The translations under genes and the position numbers were made by a program. A stretch of DNA of 64,000 nucleotides from Archangium violaceum. GTDB taxonomy: Bacteria > Myxococcota > Myxococcia > Myxococcales > Myxococcaceae. Below the pieces are notes generated by a model. That model was not told the origin of the DNA. It made no database searches and saw only the letters and a program-made list of their open reading frames with translations. The stretch covers positions 8,745,501-8,809,500 of the forward strand of contig NZ_CP069338.1 of the NCBI RefSeq assembly GCF_016859125.1. Direction: 5' to 3'. Below, in pieces: positions 44,889-53,322 of this stretch. The stretch's first letter is position 1. Each line of letters opens with the position of its first letter.

Positions 44889-45407
44889 ATGCGCGTCCTC
44901 CTGAAATCCCTGGTGCCCGTCTGTGTCGTGGCGGCCGCCGGCTGCTTCATCTCCGAGAACGCCGGGCCGGGACATGCCTGCTCGGACGACTCCGAATGCC
45001 CCGAGTCCTACCGCTGCGTGACGGTCTCCGCGGGCCAGGCCTCCTGCGAGGTGATGTACCCCCCTCGCCCCCAGGAGACCGACGCGGGCACTTCCGACGC
45101 CGGGCCGGTGCCCACCTGGTGTCAGGACATCCGGCCCGTCCTCGCCGCCAGCTGCGTGTCCTCGTGCCATGGCGCGGACACGACGGGCAGTGGCAACTCG
45201 AGCTTCCGGTTGGATATGTACGAGGCCAGTGGCGGGGTGCTCGGGGCCCGGGACATGGCCGCGCGCCTCAAGGCCCGCGCCGTGGATCAACAGACGATGC
45301 CGCCCGCGGACGCGGGCGTCCCCGCTCCCTCGGAGGCCCAGCGGGAGCTCCTCACGCGGTGGATCGCTGGCGGTACTCCGTTCTGCTCCGATGGTGGTAC
45401 TCCGTAG
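44889..45407 (+). CDS. Lipoprotein with cytochrome-like CX3CH motif (copy 1)
   Basis: A 172-aa lipoprotein (LVPVCVVAAAGC, lipobox AAGC). After the lipid Cys comes a small Cys-rich module (HACSDDSECPESYRC). A cytochrome c-like domain follows: TWCQDIRPVLAASCVSSCHG, GNSSFRLDMYEASGGV and TMPPADAGVP. The layout is that of planctomycete-type cytochromes (xIxPILxxxCxxCHG ... MPP), but the heme motif reads C-VSS-CH, with three residues between the cysteines instead of two. Whether heme is attached is therefore open. It is followed 7 bp later by a paralogue of identical length. Confidence 0.72.
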   Translation: MRVLLKSLVPVCVVAAAGCFISENAGPGHACSDDSECPESYRCVTVSAGQASCEVMYPPRPQETDAGTSDAGPVPTWCQDIRPVLAASCVSSCHGADTTGSGNSSFRLDMYEASGGVLGARDMAARLKARAVDQQTMPPADAGVPAPSEAQRELLTRWIAGGTPFCSDGGTP

Positions 45408-45414
45408 GGCACCC

Positions 45415-45933
45415 ATGAACCGCATCCACCTGAGCCTCCTGGGCCTCTGCGCCGCCGCGGTCGCCGGCTGCACCATCGAGGCCCCCGACTTCTCCGGCAA
45501 GTCGTGCGCCTCCATCGCCGATTGCCCCAAGTCCTATACCTGCGTCGCGGCACGTCCGGGCGCGGGGCGCACCTGCGAGGTGCTCAACGCGCCCGGTGTC
45601 ACCGACCCCAACGACGGGCCGGTGCCCACCTGGTGCCAGGACATCCAACCCATCCTCGCGGCCAACTGCGTGTCCTCGTGCCACGGGGCGGACACGAGTG
45701 GGAGTGGCCGGGCCGACTTCCGGTTGGATATGTACGAGGCCGATGGGGGTGTGGCCGGAGCGAAGCTGATGGCGCCCCGCATCCATGCCCGCGTCGTCAC
45801 CTATCGCGACATGCCGCCCCCCTCGAGAGGTCTCCCCGAGCCCACCGAGGATGAGCGCTCCCTCATCGACAGATGGGCGTCCGGGGGTTCTCCCTCCTGC
45901 GATGATGGCGGAACCCCCGACCCGGGGACCTGA
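45415..45933 (+). CDS. Lipoprotein with cytochrome-like CX3CH motif (copy 2)
   Basis: A 172-aa paralogue of the preceding gene (same length, roughly half of residues identical by eye). Lipobox VAGC, Cys-rich module SCASIADCPKSYTC, then VPTWCQDIQPILAANCVSSC-HGADTSGSG, FRLDMYEADGG and RDMPPPSRG. The CX3CH spacing is the same as in copy 1, so it is a conserved feature and not an error. A tandem duplication followed by divergence of the N- and C-terminal ends is the simplest history. The two are probably co-transcribed. Confidence 0.72.
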   Translation: MNRIHLSLLGLCAAAVAGCTIEAPDFSGKSCASIADCPKSYTCVAARPGAGRTCEVLNAPGVTDPNDGPVPTWCQDIQPILAANCVSSCHGADTSGSGRADFRLDMYEADGGVAGAKLMAPRIHARVVTYRDMPPPSRGLPEPTEDERSLIDRWASGGSPSCDDGGTPDPGT

Positions 45934-46133
45934 ACCCGAGGGCAATGCGGGGAAGTCCGCGAAATCCTTCCCGTCTCCAGCAGGCAGGCGCCCGAGCGTC
46001 CCGCGCCCTGGCCGGCACCCCTGGGCCCGCGCTCTCGCTCGGTCAAGGCTGTGCAGCCGCGGGGCAGGCCACCAGTTTCCCGCCACACACCGGGGGTGAC
46101 CTCCCGGGTTGGGAACTGAAAGGAGCGGTCGAC

Positions 46134-46706
46134 ATGCGGAAGCTCATGATGGCGGTGGCGGCGGTGGCGGGGCTGGGTCTCGTGACGGGCTGCCAGCAGA
46201 GGAGCGAGGTCCAGTCGGAGCGCGAGGATGTGGCCGAGGCCCAGAGCGAGCTGGGGCAGGCGCAGCACAGCGTGAACACCGAGGTCGCCGAGACGCGCCA
46301 GGATGCGCAGCAGGATGTGAACGAGGCGCAGCGGGAACTGAACGAGGAGCAGAAGGATCTGGCCCAGGCTCAGCAGGAGCAGGCCGCCAACCAGAACGAG
46401 GAGGCCACGGGTGGTAGCGGCATGGCCAACTCCGATGCCAAGGCCGAGGAGGTGAAGGGCACCATCAAGTCCGCGTCCTCCAGCGACCTCACGCTGATCG
46501 TCCCGGACAAGAACAACCAGCTGATGAGCTTCCAGGCGAACCAGCAGGTCCAGGTGACCCGGGACGACAAGCCGGTGGCCCTGTCCGACCTGAAGCCCGG
46601 TGACGAGGTCCGTGCCTCCTACCAGATGGAGAACGGCCAGATGGTCCTGCGCAGCATCGACGTGACGAAGCAGAGCGCGCAGCACCCGGGCAAGCAGAAG
46701 AAGTAA
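46134..46706 (+). CDS. Coiled-coil lipoprotein with DUF5666-like domain
   Basis: A 190-aa lipoprotein (GLGLVTGC, lipobox VTGC). Residues 22-95 are a long Glu/Gln/Ala-rich coiled coil (SEREDVAEAQSELGQAQHSV; DVNEAQRELNEEQKDLAQAQ), resembling Lpp-like or periplasm-spanning helices. Residues 105-178 form a small beta domain (EVKGTIKSASSSDLTLIVPD; LSDLKPGDEVRASYQMENGQ) of the DUF5666 type. AGGAGCGG precedes the ATG. A 200-bp region without genes lies upstream, and a terminator follows. Confidence 0.78.
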   Translation: MRKLMMAVAAVAGLGLVTGCQQRSEVQSEREDVAEAQSELGQAQHSVNTEVAETRQDAQQDVNEAQRELNEEQKDLAQAQQEQAANQNEEATGGSGMANSDAKAEEVKGTIKSASSSDLTLIVPDKNNQLMSFQANQQVQVTRDDKPVALSDLKPGDEVRASYQMENGQMVLRSIDVTKQSAQHPGKQKK

Positions 46707-46729
46707 TCCCGCGCACGTCGTGGGGACGC

Positions 46730-46761
46730 GGCCTCCGCCTCCGGGCGGGGGCCGTTGCTTT
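46730..46761 (+). terminator. Terminator after the coiled-coil lipoprotein
   Basis: A 10-bp stem GGCCTCCGCC/GGCGGGGGCC (one mismatch) with a 4-base loop is followed by GTTGCTTT, a modest T-rich tail. It lies 24 bp beyond the stop codon. Confidence 0.6.
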
Positions 46762-46819
46762 GTGACAGGGCCTCGCCGGAACGCTTGTGATGGGGAGGCG
46801 GAGCGCCGAGACTGGTGCC

Positions 46820-47836
46820 ATGGCTCTGACGACGCGTGACGTGCTCGAGCTTCACAAGCGCTGGTGCATCGCGGATGGGCACGCGGACTCGTTGATGTGG
46901 AACAGGGATCTCTGCGAGCGCTCCGCCGATGGCCACGTGGACTTCCCCCGCCTGCGTGAGGTGGGGATGAAGTTGCAGTGCTTCACCGTGGTGACCCGCG
47001 GCTTCCCCTTCATCGGAGGCTTCGAGGCCTTCGCCGCCTGGAGGGGCTGGCCCCGGGAGGCCCGTGCCAACGAGTGGACGCGCGCCGTGTGGCAGGTGGA
47101 CCGGCTGGCCGAGTTCTGCCGCCGCTCCGATGGGCAGGTGCGCATCACCACCTCGGGGGCGGCGCTGGAGGAGAACCTCGCCCAGGGGCGGCTGTCGGCG
47201 GTGATCGGCATCGAGGGTGCTCACGCCATCGAGGGCCGGGTGGAGCGGGTGGCCGAGCTGTACCAGCGGGGCGTGCGCTTCATGGGTCTCACCCACCTGT
47301 CCAACAACGAGGCGGGGGGCTCCTCCTTCCCGCTCATGGGCAACCGGCCCCTGTCGCCGTTGGGCCAGGCGGTGCTGGAGGAGATGGTCCGGGTGGGCAT
47401 GAGCGTGGACGTGGCCCATGCCTCCGAGCGGACGCTGGAGGACATCCTGGCCCACCCCACCGCCCGCGTCTTCTCCTCGCACACGGGGGTGCGCGGGGCG
47501 GGTGGCGGCTGGCGCAACCTCTCGGACGAGGCGCTGCGCCGCATCGCGGACAGGGGAGGGGTGGTGGGCATCATCCTCGCCCCCGTGTACCTGGGGGGAG
47601 ATGCCATCGACGATGTCGTCCGGCACATCGAGCACGCACTGAACGTGATGGGCGAGGCGGGCGTGGGAATCGGCTCGGACTACGACGGCATGGTGGCCAT
47701 GCCCAAGGGCATCCGCGACGTGACGGACCTCCCCAAGCTCACCGAGGTCCTGCTGCGCCGTCATCCGGAGGCGCTCGTGGAGCGTATCCTCGGGGACAAT
47801 TTCCGAAGGTACTTCCGCGAGACGCTCGGGGAGTGA
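46820..47836 (+). CDS. Membrane dipeptidase (renal dipeptidase), family M19
   Basis: A 338-aa zinc dipeptidase of the amidohydrolase fold. Metal ligands are seen in order: HxD in DGHADSLMW (about residue 18), Glu in VIGIEGAHAIEG, His in DVAHASERTL, His in VFSSHTGVRG and Asp in IGSDYDGM. No signal peptide, so it is likely cytosolic in this organism. The ATG at 46820 (MALTTRDVLELH) begins the natural domain; an in-frame GTG at 46787 would add 11 residues. It follows a terminator and is monocistronic or joined with the lipoprotein gene 45 bp downstream. Confidence 0.9.
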   Translation: MALTTRDVLELHKRWCIADGHADSLMWNRDLCERSADGHVDFPRLREVGMKLQCFTVVTRGFPFIGGFEAFAAWRGWPREARANEWTRAVWQVDRLAEFCRRSDGQVRITTSGAALEENLAQGRLSAVIGIEGAHAIEGRVERVAELYQRGVRFMGLTHLSNNEAGGSSFPLMGNRPLSPLGQAVLEEMVRVGMSVDVAHASERTLEDILAHPTARVFSSHTGVRGAGGGWRNLSDEALRRIADRGGVVGIILAPVYLGGDAIDDVVRHIEHALNVMGEAGVGIGSDYDGMVAMPKGIRDVTDLPKLTEVLLRRHPEALVERILGDNFRRYFRETLGE

Positions 47837-47881
47837 CATGGGTTGACCGGACTCGCGGCGCCTGGAATCGTCGGCGCCGTG

Positions 47882-48259
47882 ATGAACCGCCCCCCCGTCC
47901 TGTTCTCGTTGTTGATCGGCTCCCTCCTGCTCTCCGCCTGTGGCACCAAGGCGGGCGACTCGTGCGAGGGCGCGGGCTACATGTGTGCCTCGGAGAACGC
48001 GGCCCTCGAGTGCCGCGACAGGGTATGGCGTGAGCTGCCCTGCAGGGGCGCCTCGGGGTGCGACGAGTCCGGTAACTCCATCACCTGTGACATGAGCGGC
48101 AACGTCGAGGGGGACGCGTGCGCGGCGTCCGCCGAGGGCCGTGGCCTGTGCACGGCCGACGGCAAGGGCATCCTGGAGTGCCGCATGGGGATCCTGGTGC
48201 TGTCCAGGACGTGCATCACGTGCACCGAGAGCGGCGGCTTCGCCAGCTGCCAGCAGTGA
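47882..48259 (+). CDS. Small Cys-rich lipoprotein
   Basis: A 125-aa lipoprotein (LIGSLLLSACGTKAG, lipobox LSAC). The mature part holds two similar Cys-rich modules (CEGAGYMCASENAALECRDR and CAASAEGRGLCTADGKGILE), each about 45 residues with evenly spaced cysteines, suggesting a duplicated disulfide domain. Such proteins are common and uncharacterised in myxobacteria. The open frame upstream of ATG 47882 is ignored because the signal peptide starts here. Convergent with the beta-helix gene. Confidence 0.75.
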   Translation: MNRPPVLFSLLIGSLLLSACGTKAGDSCEGAGYMCASENAALECRDRVWRELPCRGASGCDESGNSITCDMSGNVEGDACAASAEGRGLCTADGKGILECRMGILVLSRTCITCTESGGFASCQQ

Positions 48260-48289
48260 ATCGGCTCCAGGCGGGCCGCTCGCCGGGGT

Positions 48290-49762
48290 TCACTCCAGCA
48301 CGGTGGCCCCCTGGTCCACCCCGAGCACCCGCCGCCACACCTCGAGCTTCTCCGGTGACGAGATGGTGAGCTGCTCCCCGGGGAAGTCCTCGCCATCGGC
48401 TTTCAGGACGCCACCGAGGGCGTAGTGGTTCTCCCGCTGGACGAGCCCCGGGCGGAAGCGCTCGGCCCCCAGGCGGAGGAGCAGCGGTTGCGAGCCGCCG
48501 CGCAGGAAGTTGTTCCTGACCTCGAGTCCGGTGACCACCCCGCCATCGGCGGCCAGCATCAGCCCGTAGCTGGCCGTGTTCTCGAGGATGTTGTCCACCA
48601 CCTTCACGTTCCTGGCGCCCGCGATGCGGATGCCTTGCCCGTTGCCCGCGGGGATGTTGCGGATGTCCCGGAAGTGATTGCCCTCCACCCGGACGTTCTC
48701 GACCGGGGTGCCGCCATTCAGGACGGAGACACCGCGGCCCGCGCGGGAGATGGAGTTGCCCTGGATGAGGATGTCCCGGGCGGATGCATGGATGACCACG
48801 GCCTCTCCGGCCGAGGAGCCGGCCGCGCGGATGGCCGTGTTGGGAAACCCGGAGATGACATTGTCACGCACGGTGACGCGCAGGCATTGCTTGATGTCCA
48901 CTCCGTTCTCGCCCTCGTCATGCAGCGTATTGCCCTCGATGAGCACGCTTTCGGCCGGGGCGGTACCCGCCTGACATTGGATGGAGTCACCCGAGTTGTG
49001 ATGGATGTCATTGGACCGGATGACGATGTTCCGGGACGGCCCCACCACCACCACGCCATGGGCGTCATCTCCCGGCTTGATGAAGTGGTGGAGGGTGTTG
49101 TTCTGGATCGTGATGTCCCGCGCGCCCTCCAGGTACACCCCCGCGCCGGAGGTGCCTGCACGAAGCTCGCTTCCGGACAGGATGGACTGGTTGGCGGTGG
49201 CGTCGAAGAGGACGGCGAACATCCGCGCGCCGCCCACGTCGATGTGCAGGTTCTCCAGGTTCCAGCGCCCCTGCACGCGGATGACCGCGCTGCGCACCTT
49301 GTCCTTCGGGACGAGGGTAGGGCGGGGCGAGCCCTCTCCGCGCAGGGAGATGGGGGCGACGTCCGTGCCTCGCGATTCGAGGACGAGCTCCTCCGGGTAC
49401 ACCCCGGGGAGCACCCGGATGAGCTCGCCCGGTTTCGCGAGCGTCGCCGCCCGGCCAATGGTGCGCAGCGGGGCCTCGAGCGTGCCCGCGCCGGTGTCCG
49501 AGCCCTTCGTGCTCACGTACCAACTACGGCCCGAGGGCACCGGTGGCGGTGGTGTGGGCGGCGTGGGAGCGGGTGGCGAGGATTGCGGCGGAGGCGATGG
49601 TTCCTCCGGAACCGGGGCGGGCTGCGACACCTGCTGAGGGGACTGTTCATCGGCGGGCCTGTCCGCGGCGGGCATCTCCGGCTCGCAGGCGAGCAGGAGC
49701 AGGCAGGTGAACAGTCCGCACGTCCCCTTGAGGCTTCCCTCGCGACCCGCTCCTCGCGTCAC
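48290..49762 (-). CDS. Right-handed parallel beta-helix lipoprotein
   Basis: A 490-aa surface lipoprotein. Signal TCGLFTCLLLLAC (lipobox LLAC), a Pro/Ser/Gln-rich spacer (about 30-80), then a DUF1565-type start (YVSTKGSDTGAGTLEAPLRT; GELIRVLPGVYPEELVLES) and about ten beta-helix coils (ITIQNNTLHHF, IVIRSNDIHHNSGDS, VRVEGNHFRDI). It resembles pectate-lyase-like proteins but has no clear lyase residues, so binding or degrading a polysaccharide is inference. The GTG at 49762 is preceded by GGGAGGGG; in-frame ATGs at 49789 and 49828 lack a ribosome binding site. Confidence 0.8.
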   Translation of the reverse strand: MTRGAGREGSLKGTCGLFTCLLLLACEPEMPAADRPADEQSPQQVSQPAPVPEEPSPPPQSSPPAPTPPTPPPPVPSGRSWYVSTKGSDTGAGTLEAPLRTIGRAATLAKPGELIRVLPGVYPEELVLESRGTDVAPISLRGEGSPRPTLVPKDKVRSAVIRVQGRWNLENLHIDVGGARMFAVLFDATANQSILSGSELRAGTSGAGVYLEGARDITIQNNTLHHFIKPGDDAHGVVVVGPSRNIVIRSNDIHHNSGDSIQCQAGTAPAESVLIEGNTLHDEGENGVDIKQCLRVTVRDNVISGFPNTAIRAAGSSAGEAVVIHASARDILIQGNSISRAGRGVSVLNGGTPVENVRVEGNHFRDIRNIPAGNGQGIRIAGARNVKVVDNILENTASYGLMLAADGGVVTGLEVRNNFLRGGSQPLLLRLGAERFRPGLVQRENHYALGGVLKADGEDFPGEQLTISSPEKLEVWRRVLGVDQGATVLE

Positions 49763-49887
49763 TCCGTGCCCCTCCCTCGCCGACCCCATCGAAGCGCCGA
49801 AGGTCGTCACGAGGCTCGCCGGCATCAAGGGGGCTGCCCTGCGGTGAGGTGCGCACGAAGCGCACCCCTGGCGTTCGCGCGGGACGC

Positions 49888-50670
49888 TCAGAGGCCCGAC
49901 AGGAAGCTGTCGAGCACCGCGTTGAACTTCTCCGGCTGCTCCTGGTTGGGCAGGTGGGCCGCGTCCGGAATCACCTCCAGCCGGGCTCCGGAGATGAGGT
50001 CCGCCATCTGTTTCGCCTTCTCCAGGGGCGTTATCGGATCCTTCTCGCCCACCACCACCAGCGCGGGGCCGGCGTAGCGCGCGAGGATGTCCTTGCTGTC
50101 CGGCCGCAGCGCCATGCCCCGCTGTGCCGCCGCGAGCCCCGCGGGGCTGGCCGTCCGGATGAGCGCCGCCACCTCGCGCCCCACCTCCGAGTCCGCTCCC
50201 GTCGCCACCAGTTTCGGCAGCAGCGCTCGCACCGACGCCTCGGGGCCCTCCCGCAGCGCCTCCTGGGCCGAGGCCTCCCGCCGCGCGCGTCCCGCCTCGT
50301 CATCCGCCGTGGCCTGCGTGTCCACCAGCACCAGTCCCCGCACGCGCCCCGCGTCCTCCCGCAGCAGCGCCATGCTGGCGTATCCACCCATGGACACCCC
50401 ACCCACCACCGCCGACTCCACCTTCAACGCATCCAGCAGCGCCAGCGCGTCCTGGGCGATGCGCGACATCTCCGTGGGGCCCTCGCCCACACCGCTCCGC
50501 CCGAGGCCACGGATGTCCGGGATGATGAAGCGGTAGCGCTCCGACAGCGCCTTCACCTGCTTCGCGTAGGCGTCCCCGTTCAGCGGGAACGCGTGGAACA
50601 GCAGCACCGGCAGCCCGCGGCCTTCGTCGCGGTAGTGCAGGGGTACACCGTCGAGGGTGAGGGTGGGCAT
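49888..50670 (-). CDS. Alpha/beta hydrolase
   Basis: A 260-aa cytosolic alpha/beta-fold hydrolase. The nucleophile is Ser93 in GGVSMGGYASM, the oxyanion segment is LLFHAFPLNGD, and the acid and His lie in VVVGEKDPITP and IPDAAHLPNQEQP. This matches the 3-oxoadipate enol-lactonase/esterase-like group, but the substrate is unknown. AGGAGGAGCCC precedes the ATG. It starts 16 bp after the CorA gene on the same strand, so the two are likely one transcript. Confidence 0.9.
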   Translation of the reverse strand: MPTLTLDGVPLHYRDEGRGLPVLLFHAFPLNGDAYAKQVKALSERYRFIIPDIRGLGRSGVGEGPTEMSRIAQDALALLDALKVESAVVGGVSMGGYASMALLREDAGRVRGLVLVDTQATADDEAGRARREASAQEALREGPEASVRALLPKLVATGADSEVGREVAALIRTASPAGLAAAQRGMALRPDSKDILARYAGPALVVVGEKDPITPLEKAKQMADLISGARLEVIPDAAHLPNQEQPEKFNAVLDSFLSGL

Positions 50671-50686
50671 GGGCTCCTCCTGGGTC

Positions 50687-51631
50687 TCAAATCCACTGCT
50701 TGCTCTTGAACCAGAACAACAGGGTCACGGGCAGCCCGACCACCGACACCATCATCAACCAGAAGAACCCCGTGTGTGACAGGAAGTCGAAGTTCTGTCC
50801 GAAGAACCCCGTGATGAAGGACAGGGGCAGGAAGATGGTGGCGAAGATGGTGAGCTGCTTGGTGATGTCGTTGGTCCGGTTGGCCACCATGGACAGGTAG
50901 CCATCCATGACGTTGCCCAGCAGATCCCTCCCCGCGTCGATCTGTTCGTACAGCCGCACCAGGTGGTCGTACACGTCGCGGAAGTACAGCGCCGTGCGCT
51001 CGCCCACGTTGGGGATGCCCCGCCTCGCCAGCAGGCCCAGCACGTCCCGCTGCGGTGACAGCACCTTGCGCAGGGTCACCAGCGCCCGCTTCATCTCGAA
51101 GATGCGTTGCAACTGCTCCGACTGGGGGTTCTCGAAGACCGCCGACTCCAGGTCCTCCAGCTCGTCGTTGAATCGGTCCAGGATGGGGAAGTTCCGGTCC
51201 ACCATCGCGTCCGTCAGCAGGTACAGCAGGAAGTCCAGCCCTCGCCCGATCATCGTCTGCGGATCGATCAGCACCCGCTGCCGCACCGCCTCCATCCCCT
51301 CGAAGGGCAGCTCGTGGACGCTGATGAGCCATTCTGGCCCCAGGAAGAAGTGGTGCTCGTGCAGCGTCAGCTCGCAGACGTTCCCATCCTTCGCGGTAAA
51401 TCCTTGCAGTACGAGAAACTGATGATTCGGGTACTCCTCCAATTTGGGCCGCTGGTCCAGGTGGAGGCAGTCCTCGATGGCCAGCTTGTGCAGGCCGTAG
51501 CGATCCCCGAGCCGCTTCATCACCTCTTCCGTCGGCTGGACGACGTCGATCCACTTGGGGCCGGGTTGGTCGAGCAGCTCCTCACCGCCGGTGAGGGCCT
51601 TGCCTTCGTTCAGGAGCAGAACCTGGATCAT
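50687..51631 (-). CDS. corA: CorA-family magnesium/cobalt transporter
   Basis: A 314-aa pentameric divalent-cation channel: a large cytoplasmic domain (residues 1-250) with a long stalk helix, then two C-terminal helices (IFATIFLPLSFITGFFGQNF; FWLMMVSVVGLPVTLLFWF) and a basic C-terminus (KSKQWI). The pore-mouth motif, normally GMN, is GQN here (FFGQNF), keeping the Gly and Asn. Family length and topology are normal. First gene of a two-gene unit with the alpha/beta hydrolase. Confidence 0.92.
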   Translation of the reverse strand: MIQVLLLNEGKALTGGEELLDQPGPKWIDVVQPTEEVMKRLGDRYGLHKLAIEDCLHLDQRPKLEEYPNHQFLVLQGFTAKDGNVCELTLHEHHFFLGPEWLISVHELPFEGMEAVRQRVLIDPQTMIGRGLDFLLYLLTDAMVDRNFPILDRFNDELEDLESAVFENPQSEQLQRIFEMKRALVTLRKVLSPQRDVLGLLARRGIPNVGERTALYFRDVYDHLVRLYEQIDAGRDLLGNVMDGYLSMVANRTNDITKQLTIFATIFLPLSFITGFFGQNFDFLSHTGFFWLMMVSVVGLPVTLLFWFKSKQWI

Positions 51632-51763
51632 GCGCGCGCGTGCTTAGTCCGCACTCCCCATGAAAGTCGAGCATCCGCGCCCCGGGGAAAGTGCCAGGAT
51701 CCGCACGCTCCGGGAGCCGAAGTCCGCGACGCGCCTCGCGGGACTCGTTAGAGTGGGCGCGCC

Positions 51764-52933
51764 GTGGATGCCGCGACTCCTTCACCCATTCTCTCTCCCA
51801 GGCTCGAAGAGCTGCTCCAATCCCTGTCCGATCGCTCCTTCTCCGAGCGACTGCGCAAGGTCTACGGCGCCGCGAGCCAGGCCATCACCCGCCTGAGCGA
51901 TCTGGATCTGCTGAAGTACGAGACCGCTCACGTGGACGAGAGCCCGGACCTGTCGCTCTGGGAGGAGATGGCCCCCGTCATCCGGGACACGGTGGTGGAC
52001 GTCAACGGGCTGCTCAACGTCATCCGCGAGCAGTTCTCGGCGCGCTCGGCCGGAGCGACCCCCGCGGGCCCCGGGCCGCTCCTGGCGGCCACCGTGGAGG
52101 CGCGGCGGGCCAAGGACGCCTCCGAGCTCCTCCAGGGGTGGATGCAGCAGCTCGCCCAGGGCGTCACCCAGCTCGGCGAGACGATGCGCAACCCCGCTGT
52201 CGTGTCGGACCGGTGGACGCTGCTGGCGGAGATCCAACGGCTGCGCGAGCGCTTCCGCGAGCAGATCGGCAACCTCGTCTTCGAGTCCGCCAGTGCCTTC
52301 GGGCCGGTGACACGGCAGCAGGTGGTGCCCGGCCACGAGGCCGAGGTGAAGGCGGCGGTGATGGTGCGCGCCATCGTGGCGGATCTGTCGCGCATCGTCT
52401 CGGCGCGGCTGTCCAAGGTGCGCGAGGCCGAGCCCGAGGACGTACAGTGGAACGCCCAGCAGCTGCAGACGGAGCTGGATGCCTTCGGCCGCACCGCCGC
52501 GTACAAGCACCTGCGCGCGCAGGACAAGCGGCACATCATCGAGCTGCGGGGCAGGGTGGGGAAGCTGGCCATCCAGGACGCCCCGCTCAATCAGGATGTG
52601 CTGTCGCTGGTGGAGGAGCTGGACGCCTTCGTGCGCTCGCTCTCCAGCGTGAACCAGCGGCAGGTGCTCCTCGCCCATGACCGCGAGGTGTGGGCCGGCT
52701 GCGGCGTGCGGTTGGAGCGGGCCCTGGCCCTCGAGAGCTCGGATCCCTCCGGGGCGGCGAAGGCCCTGGCCGAGGCGGCCGCCAGCGCCCAGTCCCTCTA
52801 CGGGCGCGATCCCCGGCTCGATGCCTTCCTGCGCAAGGCGCGCAAGCTTCAGCTCGCCCAGCTCTCCGGCGCCGAGCTGGACTCCACCATCGCCACGCTC
52901 CAGTCCCTGCTGGCCCTCCTGGACATGATGTGA
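51764..52933 (+). CDS. Helical coiled-coil protein of unknown function
   Basis: A 389-aa soluble protein, nearly all alpha-helical, with heptad-like segments (LEELLQSLSDRSFSERLRKV; LLAEIQRLRERFREQIGNLV; AAKALAEAAASAQSLYGRDP). No motif or family recognised. The start is a GTG at 51764 with a weak G-rich sequence upstream. It is divergent from corA and followed by a 390-bp gene-free region. Codon usage is typical of the genome, so it is a real gene. Confidence 0.72.
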   Translation: MDAATPSPILSPRLEELLQSLSDRSFSERLRKVYGAASQAITRLSDLDLLKYETAHVDESPDLSLWEEMAPVIRDTVVDVNGLLNVIREQFSARSAGATPAGPGPLLAATVEARRAKDASELLQGWMQQLAQGVTQLGETMRNPAVVSDRWTLLAEIQRLRERFREQIGNLVFESASAFGPVTRQQVVPGHEAEVKAAVMVRAIVADLSRIVSARLSKVREAEPEDVQWNAQQLQTELDAFGRTAAYKHLRAQDKRHIIELRGRVGKLAIQDAPLNQDVLSLVEELDAFVRSLSSVNQRQVLLAHDREVWAGCGVRLERALALESSDPSGAAKALAEAAASAQSLYGRDPRLDAFLRKARKLQLAQLSGAELDSTIATLQSLLALLDMM

Positions 52934-53322
52934 GTCACCGCGGGAGGTGACGGCCGTCCCCTTGGTTTATTTGCATCTCAAACGATTGAAGGGTATACAT
53001 TCGTCCGTATACATGTGGATGTGTGTCGCCGGACACGCCCTGTATGGGAAACGGAGCGTTGTCAGGAATCAGGACACCTCTGTCCCTTATCAGGACACCT
53101 CCCGCGCATGCCCTGAAAGCCGCTGGAATCCGAAGGCTTTCCTTTGAATGTGTAAACTTCCATTACTTTCGGAAGTGCGGGGGATGCGACATCCACGCTC
53201 CATCCGGAGCGTAGGGGAAATCCCAAAGGCTCATATTCTCGGGATTTGCGAAGCTGGCGCGATTCCTGCTCAGGAGTCCCGCGTCCAACGGCAAGCCGCC
53301 GTTGGCCAGGAGGAGTCCCCCC
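52934..53322 (+). other. Lower-GC intergenic region with short repeats before the M4 protease gene
   Basis: No gene fits. Two 13-bp direct repeats ATCAGGACACCTC at 53068-53080 and 53089-53101 are spaced by 21 bp, two helical turns, and the first overlaps a perfect inverted repeat GGACA-CCTC-TGTCC. GTATACAT occurs twice at 52993 and 53007. These look like regulator sites for the secreted protease; no clear -35/-10 pair was seen. Confidence 0.5.
53068..53101 (+). repeat. Tandem 13-bp repeats, 21-bp period
   Basis: ATCAGGACACCTC is repeated exactly with 8 bases between the copies. A 21-bp period puts both on the same face of the helix, as for a transcription factor binding in tandem. They lie about 220 bp upstream of the protease start. 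Confidence 0.6.

Noticed and set aside
52993-53014. GTATACAT pair as an attachment site or iteron
   Set aside because: Only two 8-bp copies, one period, no integrase or replication gene nearby.
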